Of a stretch of 12,489 bases of DNA, positions 6,890 to 12,489 are shown one piece after another. The notes below the pieces were generated by a model, which saw only the letters and a list, made by a program, of their open reading frames with translations, searched no databases and had not been told where the DNA came from. The stretch's first letter is position 1. Each line of letters begins with the position of its first letter. Source of the stretch: Anaerolineales bacterium. Lineage in GTDB: Bacteria > Chloroflexota > Anaerolineae > Epilineales > JAANWY01. Made by a program: the position numbers and the translations under genes. The stretch lies in assembly GCA_018263655.1 (NCBI GenBank), contig JAANWY010000359.1, positions 1 through 12,489 on the forward strand, read 5' to 3'.

Positions 6890-8071
6890 ATGCCTGTCAT
6901 TGAAATTGACGTTACGATTGAGGAACTGGCTGCGCGCAAAGAACGCATCGAAAAGGCCCAACGTTTCGAGGAGCCGGATCGCGTCCCCGTCTTGCCGGCC
7001 ATCAATTATCGCTTCTTGCTCCCGCAGATCGACGTTTCCTTCCGCGATTACTACAACGATCCCGAGACGATGCTGAGATCGCAAATCCTGGCCCAGAAGT
7101 GGCTCATGGAGAATATCAAGACGGACCAGCATGCGATCACCGGCGCCTGGGTGGGAGGCTGGACCGATTTCCAAAACGCCAGCGAACCGTCGGCCATGGG
7201 GTGCGAGGTAGTGTTCCCCGAGGACGACATCGTGTGGGTCAATAGCCACTGGGTCAAGAACGATAAGGACCTACGGAAGTTAGAGAAGATGGACGTGATC
7301 CGCAACGGACTGCACGGCCGCGCCATCCGCTTCCGGGCCGAGATGATGAAGGTGGCCGAGAAGTGCCCGGTCCGCTTCCTGGGCGGCCCTATCTTCTATC
7401 CGGGGGAGAACCCGGTCTTCACTCACACCTCTGACGGCCCTTTCACCAACGCCGGCGACTTGATGGGACAGACAGAGCTCTTTGTCGCGCTCTACGAACG
7501 CCCCGACTCTGTCAAGGCGTTGCTGCAGATCATCACCGACAAAACCATTGAGTACCTGGACTTTTGCTGGGAAGAGTTGGAACTTCCACACCGAGATTTT
7601 GCTTTCACGGATGACCTGGCCGCTGCGCTATCGCCAGAGCTCTACGAAGAGTTTGTGTTGCCGTATGATGTGCAACTCAGAGACCACTTCCAGGGTCGGG
7701 TGAGCTTGCACATGTGCGGGAAGACAGATCACTTGCTCCACTACTTCGTCGACGATCTGCGCATTCACGAGTTTCAAGGATTCGGGTGGGAAGTTGACAA
7801 GCGGAGACTGGCTTCCGTCATGGGGGGCAAGGTGGTGCTGCTGGGCAACATTAGTCCTCTGACCATCCTGAACGGGACGCCGGCGCAGGTCAAGGAAGAA
7901 ACCCGGCGCGCCATCGAGGTTTTTGGGCCCTGCAAGGGGTATATCATTCAGGACGGCAATAACATTGCTCCTGGTTCACCTATTGAGAACATCAACGCCA
8001 TGTATGAATCGGCGGTGGAATACGGGCGATATTCCCCTTTTACGGCATTTGACAAGAAGCCAGTTCTTTAG
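6890..8071 (+). CDS. UroD-like protein 3
   Basis: The 393-residue product is a second family member in tandem with protein 2 and more canonical at the N-terminus: ARKERIEKAQRFEEPDRVPV (residues 15-34), then PSAMGCEVVFPEDDIVWV, LSPELYEEFVLPYD and H274-M-C276-G. Near the C-terminus GNNIAPGSPIENINAMYE matches the family's ending, but the Cys expected in this loop is Asn (N357 or N358), so the zinc triad looks incomplete; C348 lies nine residues earlier and might compensate. The start codon is seven bases after the previous stop and the GAGGAG ribosome binding site overlaps that stop, indicating translational coupling. The two may act together, possibly as a complex or as successive steps. A strong promoter for rpoB overlaps its last codons. 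Confidence 0.88.
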   Translation: MPVIEIDVTIEELAARKERIEKAQRFEEPDRVPVLPAINYRFLLPQIDVSFRDYYNDPETMLRSQILAQKWLMENIKTDQHAITGAWVGGWTDFQNASEPSAMGCEVVFPEDDIVWVNSHWVKNDKDLRKLEKMDVIRNGLHGRAIRFRAEMMKVAEKCPVRFLGGPIFYPGENPVFTHTSDGPFTNAGDLMGQTELFVALYERPDSVKALLQIITDKTIEYLDFCWEELELPHRDFAFTDDLAAALSPELYEEFVLPYDVQLRDHFQGRVSLHMCGKTDHLLHYFVDDLRIHEFQGFGWEVDKRRLASVMGGKVVLLGNISPLTILNGTPAQVKEETRRAIEVFGPCKGYIIQDGNNIAPGSPIENINAMYESAVEYGRYSPFTAFDKKPVL

Positions 8072-8077
8072 TATAAT
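8049..8077 (+). promoter_or_regulatory. Consensus sigma-70-type promoter for rpoB
   Basis: TTGACA at 8049-8054 and TATAAT at 8072-8077 are separated by exactly 17 bases, a perfect match to the housekeeping promoter consensus. The -35 box lies inside the end of UroD-like gene 3 and the -10 box begins right after its stop codon. Transcription should begin near 8083-8086, giving rpoB a leader of about 225 bases. No terminator is seen between the two genes, so read-through from the sugar locus may add to rpoB expression. Confidence 0.85.
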
Positions 8078-8214
8078 GCTTAGTCGCGATTTTGAGCGTG
8101 CTAACATATCAGAATCCCATTTCATTCCTCGCTCACCAGACTTCAAATAAGACGGGGTCAACAGTACTTCAAGAGCTTATCTCGTTCCGGAAATTTTAGT
8201 GACTTCACCACGCG

Positions 8215-8239
8215 CTGATGCTGAGTAGCATCGGTCTTT
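8215..8239 (+). promoter_or_regulatory. Small hairpin in the rpoB leader
   Basis: GATGCT (8217-8222), loop GAGT, AGCATC (8227-8232) form a perfect 6-bp stem, extended by one T-G and one C-G pair to 8215 and 8234, and followed by TCTTT (8235-8239). It could act as a weak attenuator or a protein-binding element in the rpoB leader; the T-run is short and the stem only modest. Nothing else recognisable was found in 8078-8294. Confidence 0.35.
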
Positions 8240-8309
8240 GCTGCCCATGGGTTGTTGGATGTGTGGAGTCTTCACGTTGGGTTGCTAGTAAATTGAGGAG
8301 GCAAACGGC

Positions 8310-11300
8310 ATGGCTGAGGTGATCAAAGCGTACACCAAGCCTGGGGGAGACGGTGACCTGGGTGTCGATCTGGATACCACAGCCGTCATGGAGCTGCCGG
8401 CATTCGAACGGGCAGGGTTGCTGTCCGTTGAACGGCACAAGTCGTACGCACGTATCATCAATGTACTCGAATTGCCAACACTTATCCATGTACAGTTGGA
8501 TTCCTACGAGTGGTTCCGAGAGTTCGGGCTGAAGGACCTGCTGGACGAAGTATCACCAATTGTCAGTTTTAATCAAAATCTGGAGCTGTACTGCTACGAT
8601 TATCGTTTCGACGAACCGAAGTACACTCAACAAGAATGTCGCGATATGGACATGACGTACGCGGCCCCCTTGTGGGTTGGCGTCCGCTTGATCAACCGTG
8701 AGACCGGCGAGATCCAAGAGCAGGAAGTCTTCTTCGGTGACTTCCCCTTGATGACCGACAACGCTACCTTTATTGTCAATGGTGCCGAGCGAGTCGTCGT
8801 CAATCAGTTGATTCGGTCACCGGGCGTCTACTTCGAGGCGGAAGAGGATCGGAGTACGGGACGCATCATAGGCTCGGCCAAGCTGATCCCGAGCCGTGGG
8901 GCTTGGATGGAGTTTAGCACGTCTAAGCGCGATCGCCTGTCGGTTAAGATTGACCGCAAGCGCAAGATCCAAGTGACGATGCTATTGCGGGCCATTGGCT
9001 ATAGCACTGACGACGAGCTGCGCGAGCTGTTCGAGCCGTACGACACGGATGCGGAACATCCGTACATTGAGGCTACGCTGGACCGAGATTCCACGCAGGA
9101 TACCGAAGAAGCGCTGCTGTCCATCTTCAAGAAGCTGCGTCCGGGTGATCCGCCGACTGTCGAGAATGCGGAGGATTACCTGACCAGCCTGTTGTTCAGC
9201 GAGCGGCGCTATGACCTGGGGCGTGTGGGACGATACAAGCTGAACAAGCGCCTGGACCTCGATATTGAGCTGGACCATCACACGCTCACCAAGGAGGATC
9301 TGATCGAGGTCATCAAGCGACTGATCATGGTCAACAACGGGGTCGAGGATGAGGACGACATCGATCACCTAGGCAATCGTCGCGTGAAGACCGTTGGCGA
9401 GTTGGTCCAGAATCAGTTTCGCATTGGTCTGCTGCGTATGGAGCGTGTCGTTCGGGAGCGCATGAGCAGCCGCGATCCGGAGCAGTCAACGCCCATCAGC
9501 CTGATCAATATTCGACCGGTGGTGGCGGCTAACCGCGAGTTCTTCGGCGGTAGCCAGCTCAGCCAGTTCATGGATCAGACCAATCCGCTGTCTGAGCTGA
9601 CGCACAAGCGCCGGCTCAGCGCGCTGGGCCCGGGTGGCTTGCGGCGTGAGCGCGCCGGCTTTGATGTGCGTGACGTTCACCACAGCCACTACGGGCGTAT
9701 TTGCCCTATCGAGACACCTGAAGGGCCCAACATTGGCCTCATCGTCTCATTGGCTACCTACGCCCGCGTGAACGACTACGGCTTTCTGGAGACGCCCTAC
9801 CGGCGTGTCATTGGCCGAGTGAAGCCAGAGGTCGATCAACTTGTGGGGCGTCAGGTGCGCGAGGATGTCGTTGATCCTAATTCCGATGAAGTGATCGCTG
9901 AGGCCGGCATCCGCATCGATGAAGCGATGGCGGAACGGGTTGCTGCCGTCTCCGGCCTGAATGATGTGAAGATCGCACCCGTCGCGATGACCGACATCGT
10001 TTATCTGTCGGCCGACGAAGAGGATAGTGTCACGATCGCGCAGGCGAACGCCCTGTTGGACGATCATGACGAGTTTGTCGGCCCCCGGGTGTCGGTGCGG
10101 CGCCACCAGCGCTTCACGTTGGAGCCGGCGACCAACATCGACTACATGGACGTTTCGCCCAAGCAAATTCTCAGCGTTAGCGCGGCCCTCATTCCGTTCC
10201 TGGAGCACGATGATGCCAACCGGGCGTTGATGGGGTCCAACATGCAGCGCCAGGGTGTTCCACTCGTCAAGCCGGAGGCGCCTCTGGTGTCGACGGGTAT
10301 GGAGAGCCAGGCGGCTCGTGACTCGGGCCAGGTGGTGTTGGCGCGGCAGTCCGGTGAGGCCGTCAGCGTGACGGCCCTGCACATCATTATCCGCGATGCC
10401 GAAGGCGAAGACCACGTATATCCGCTGCGCAAGTACGGCCGCTCGAACCAGAGCACTTGCATCGATCATTGCCCCATCATTGAGAAGGGCGATTGGATTG
10501 TCGAGGGTCAGGTCATCGCGGACAGTTCATCGACGGACGCGGGTGATCTGGCGCTTGGCCAGAACGTACTGGTTGCCTTCCTGAGTTGGGAGGGCGGCAA
10601 CTACGAGGATGCTGTTCTCATCAGCGAGGAAATGGTTCGGCAGGACAAGTATACGTCGATTCACATCGAGAAACACGAGGCTGAGGCGCGAGATACAAAG
10701 CTGGGCCCGGAAGAGATCACCCGCGATATCCCGAACGTTGGCGAAGATGTGTTGAAAGACCTGGATGAGGGTGGCATTATTCGCATCGGTGCTACTGTCC
10801 ATCCGGGCTCGATCCTCGTCGGCAAGATTACGCCGAAGGGCGAGACGGATCTTTCGCCCGAGGAGAAGTTGCTGCGGGCAATTTTCGGTGAGAAGGCGCG
10901 CGAAGTGAAGGACTCAAGCCTGCGGCTGCCTCACGGTGAACATGGCAAGGTGGTCGATATCAAAGAGTTCAGCCGCGACGATGATGTTGACCTGCCGGCT
11001 GGTGTGGAGCACATGGTCCGCGTCTCCATCGCGCAGCAGCGCAAGATCACCGAAGGTGACAAGATGGCGGGCCGGCACGGCAACAAGGGCGTGATCTCCA
11101 AGGTGGTGCCCGTCGAGGACATGCCGTTCTTGGAGGGCGGGGCGTCCATTGACCTCATCCTGAACCCGCTGGGTGTTCCGCACCGGTTGAACATTGGCCA
11201 GATTCTGGAGACCCACTTAGGGTGGGCGGCCGACCGGCTTGGCTTCAAGGCGATCACGCCCGTCTTCGACGGGGCTACAGAGAACGAAATCGTCGGCGAG

Positions 11301-12269
11301 CTGGCGCGAGCCTGGATGATTGATCAAGCCTGGGCCGATGTCTTGGAGCAGGCTTGGGACTGGTTCCGGGAGCGTGAGGTCGATACGGAGATGCTGGCCG
11401 ACGACGCCGAGGCGCGCCGGCTCTATCTGGAGGGATGGTTGGGCCGCGACGACATAGACTACGACTACGCGGCGTTGTGGAATGATCGGGTCTACGCTCG
11501 CCGGCTGGCGCTACAGCAGTGGCTGCGTGACAAAGGTCACGATCCAGACGAAATCTTGGTCTTCGACAACGATGAGCGGCCGCTGGACGAAAAGCGTGCG
11601 GCCAACGCCAAAGCGCAGCGCGTCGGTCTAAAGCTGTGGCTGGCGTACAACTTGCCAAAGGCGCAAGACCTCGAGGTCGATCTGGACAGTCTTGAGACGC
11701 TCGAAGATATCACGGCAGCCTGCATGCGCTTCAGCCAGCAGACTGGTATCCCGATGCCCACGACTGGCAAGGTGATATTGCACGACGGCAAGACGGGCGA
11801 ACCGTATGATCAGCCAGTCACCGTTGGAATCATCTACATGCTGAAGTTGCACCACCTGGTCGAGGACAAGGTCCACGCTCGATCGACAGGCCCCTACTCG
11901 CTGGTCACGCAGCAGCCACTGGGTGGCAAGGCGCAGTTCGGTGGCCAGCGCTTCGGTGAGATGGAGGTATGGGCGCTGGAGGCGTACGGCGCGGCGCACA
12001 CCCTGCAGGAGATGCTGACCATCAAGTCCGACGACGTCACAGGGCGCGTGAAGACTTACGAAGCCATCGTCAAGGGTGAGGAGATCCAAGAACCTGGCGC
12101 TCCTGAATCCTTCCGCGTTTTGGTGAAGGAGTTGCAGAGCCTCGGGCTCTCGGTAGAAGTCCTCGACGAAGACGGCAGACGGATGTCGCTTGGCAGGGAC
12201 GATGGCCTCGATCACCGCGGTGGTCGGATGGGGCTCAGCCTCAAGATACCGGGTGGCCGGCGTCACTAA
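8310..12269 (+). CDS. rpoB: DNA-directed RNA polymerase subunit beta
   Basis: The 1319-residue protein is the complete beta subunit of RNA polymerase. The start has GAGGAGG at 8295-8301, eight bases upstream. The rifampicin pocket runs from G413 (GGSQLSQFMDQ) to THKRRLSALGPGG; the positions equal to E. coli D516, H526 and S531 are D422, H432 and S437, so no common resistance change is present. The active-site segment GDKMAGRHGNKG holds K918 and K926, matching E. coli K1065 and K1073. The C-terminal QQPLGGKAQFGGQRFGEMEVWALEAYGA clamp segment is intact. Unlike short-form RpoB, about 140-150 extra residues sit between PVFDGATENEI (to 994) and the GKVILHDGKTGEP segment (from about 1151). The insert is rich in Trp, Asp and Arg and carries a short motif three times. 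No rplJ/rplL precedes it and no rpoC start is seen within 220 bases. Confidence 0.99.
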   Translation: MAEVIKAYTKPGGDGDLGVDLDTTAVMELPAFERAGLLSVERHKSYARIINVLELPTLIHVQLDSYEWFREFGLKDLLDEVSPIVSFNQNLELYCYDYRFDEPKYTQQECRDMDMTYAAPLWVGVRLINRETGEIQEQEVFFGDFPLMTDNATFIVNGAERVVVNQLIRSPGVYFEAEEDRSTGRIIGSAKLIPSRGAWMEFSTSKRDRLSVKIDRKRKIQVTMLLRAIGYSTDDELRELFEPYDTDAEHPYIEATLDRDSTQDTEEALLSIFKKLRPGDPPTVENAEDYLTSLLFSERRYDLGRVGRYKLNKRLDLDIELDHHTLTKEDLIEVIKRLIMVNNGVEDEDDIDHLGNRRVKTVGELVQNQFRIGLLRMERVVRERMSSRDPEQSTPISLINIRPVVAANREFFGGSQLSQFMDQTNPLSELTHKRRLSALGPGGLRRERAGFDVRDVHHSHYGRICPIETPEGPNIGLIVSLATYARVNDYGFLETPYRRVIGRVKPEVDQLVGRQVREDVVDPNSDEVIAEAGIRIDEAMAERVAAVSGLNDVKIAPVAMTDIVYLSADEEDSVTIAQANALLDDHDEFVGPRVSVRRHQRFTLEPATNIDYMDVSPKQILSVSAALIPFLEHDDANRALMGSNMQRQGVPLVKPEAPLVSTGMESQAARDSGQVVLARQSGEAVSVTALHIIIRDAEGEDHVYPLRKYGRSNQSTCIDHCPIIEKGDWIVEGQVIADSSSTDAGDLALGQNVLVAFLSWEGGNYEDAVLISEEMVRQDKYTSIHIEKHEAEARDTKLGPEEITRDIPNVGEDVLKDLDEGGIIRIGATVHPGSILVGKITPKGETDLSPEEKLLRAIFGEKAREVKDSSLRLPHGEHGKVVDIKEFSRDDDVDLPAGVEHMVRVSIAQQRKITEGDKMAGRHGNKGVISKVVPVEDMPFLEGGASIDLILNPLGVPHRLNIGQILETHLGWAADRLGFKAITPVFDGATENEIVGELARAWMIDQAWADVLEQAWDWFREREVDTEMLADDAEARRLYLEGWLGRDDIDYDYAALWNDRVYARRLALQQWLRDKGHDPDEILVFDNDERPLDEKRAANAKAQRVGLKLWLAYNLPKAQDLEVDLDSLETLEDITAACMRFSQQTGIPMPTTGKVILHDGKTGEPYDQPVTVGIIYMLKLHHLVEDKVHARSTGPYSLVTQQPLGGKAQFGGQRFGEMEVWALEAYGAAHTLQEMLTIKSDDVTGRVKTYEAIVKGEEIQEPGAPESFRVLVKELQSLGLSVEVLDEDGRRMSLGRDDGLDHRGGRMGLSLKIPGGRRH

Positions 12270-12299
12270 CGTAGGTCGATTTGCCAAGTCGACTACAGG

Positions 12300-12337
12300 T
12301 TGTCAGCAACTCGTGCCAAATCTCGAGTTGCTGACAG
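12300..12337 (+). terminator. 13-bp inverted repeat after rpoB, possible terminator or attenuator
   Basis: TGTCAGCAACTCG (12301-12313) and CGAGTTGCTGACA (12324-12336) are perfect complements around a 10-base loop, with a T-G pair added outside. It lies 31 bases after the rpoB stop codon. The bases that follow (GATTAGGG) are not a T-run, so intrinsic termination is uncertain; an mRNA 3' end stabiliser or a processing site between rpoB and a downstream gene is an alternative. Confidence 0.55.
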
Positions 12338-12355
12338 ATTAGGGCGCACTAACAC

Positions 12356-12364
12356 TGTTACAAT
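12356..12364 (+). promoter_or_regulatory. Possible extended -10 promoter for the next gene
   Basis: TGTTACAAT combines a TACAAT hexamer (12359-12364) with the TG of an extended -10 element. There is no good -35 box at the usual distance; CTGACA (12331-12336) is 22 bases away, which is too far. Transcription would begin near 12371 and pass through two hairpins before the window ends. Confidence 0.4.
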
Positions 12365-12422
12365 GCTGGGTGAGGGTCTCCCGACCGAGGCGTATACGGG
12401 CCCTTCGTCAGACTCAGGACGC

Positions 12423-12450
12423 CGCTCGGTCAGGAGGCCTTCGCCGAGCG
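12423..12450 (+). promoter_or_regulatory. Hairpin upstream of the end-of-window stem
   Basis: CGCTCGG (12423-12429) and CCGAGCG (12444-12450) form a perfect 7-bp GC-rich stem with a 14-base loop containing the palindrome AGGCCT. It sits two bases before the 17-bp stem at 12453. The pair resembles the layout of a structured leader with an antiterminator or binding hairpin before a terminator, but no known riboswitch or leader family was recognised. Confidence 0.45.
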
Positions 12451-12452
12451 TA

Positions 12453-12489
12453 ATAACGGCGCGGTGGACGGCGTCCACCGCGCCGTTAT
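12453..12489 (+). terminator. Perfect 17-bp GC-rich stem-loop at the window end
   Basis: The arms 12453-12469 and 12473-12489 are perfect complements (ATAACGGCGCGGTGGAC and its reverse complement) with loop GGC. The AT-rich foot and very stable stem fit an intrinsic terminator; whether a T-run follows cannot be seen because the window ends at the last base of the right arm. If transcription starts near 12371, this would end a transcript of about 120 bases or act as an attenuator for the next gene. Confidence 0.7.

Noticed and set aside
9747..10469. 240-codon minus-strand open frame inside rpoB
   Set aside because: It lies entirely opposite conserved rpoB codons and has no family motifs or ribosome binding site that I could support.
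11628..12287. 219-codon minus-strand open frame at the end of rpoB
   Set aside because: It is the complement of conserved C-terminal rpoB sequence and shows no independent domain.
12373..12400. PyrR-type binding loop (TCCCGACCGAGGC)
   Set aside because: It resembles the PyrR recognition loop but has extra bases between the two halves and no clear flanking stem.

Overview
The window looks like a chromosomal segment from a free-living bacterium, most probably a member of the Chloroflexota (Anaerolineae-like), likely a metagenome contig. The evidence is indirect: moderately high GC, sugar ABC transporter genes without a local ATPase, several uroporphyrinogen-decarboxylase-fold (UroD-like) proteins in a sugar locus, and an RpoB core of short Gram-positive-like layout carrying one large insertion. 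The lineage call is an inference. All genes read on the + strand.

Region 1 (1-5656) is a carbohydrate-use locus. It begins inside the C-terminal part of a glycoside hydrolase resembling GH38 alpha-mannosidases, which carries an in-frame tandem heptad repeat at the window edge. A UroD-like protein follows 21 bases later and is probably co-transcribed. After a 254-base spacer with an inverted repeat come a Tat-type lipoprotein sugar-binding protein and two MalF/MalG-type permeases. A long imperfect hairpin built from 8-base units lies between the binding protein and the first permease.

Region 2 (5657-8071) holds two further UroD-like proteins in tandem, 7 bases apart. The three UroD-like proteins differ at the presumed metal-binding positions: the first keeps His-x-Cys plus a late Cys, while the other two keep His-x-Cys but lack the late Cys. 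None is a convincing HemE. A working idea, not proven here, is that the hydrolase releases mannose-type sugars, the ABC system imports them, and the UroD-like proteins act on a modified (perhaps O-methylated) sugar or related C1 chemistry.

Region 3 (8049-12489) is a sharp change of function. A consensus sigma-70-type promoter overlaps the end of the third UroD-like gene and drives, after a leader of about 225 bases, a complete rpoB (1319 aa). RpoB has a rifampicin pocket and catalytic lysine motif of normal sequence, plus an extra stretch of about 140-150 residues near position 990-1150 containing a thrice-repeated short motif. Neither rplJ/rplL upstream nor the start of rpoC downstream is seen. 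The last 220 bases are non-coding and structured: a 13-bp inverted repeat just after rpoB, a possible extended -10 promoter, and two consecutive hairpins, the last a perfect 17-bp stem ending exactly at the window edge. This looks like a terminator followed by a regulated leader for the next gene.
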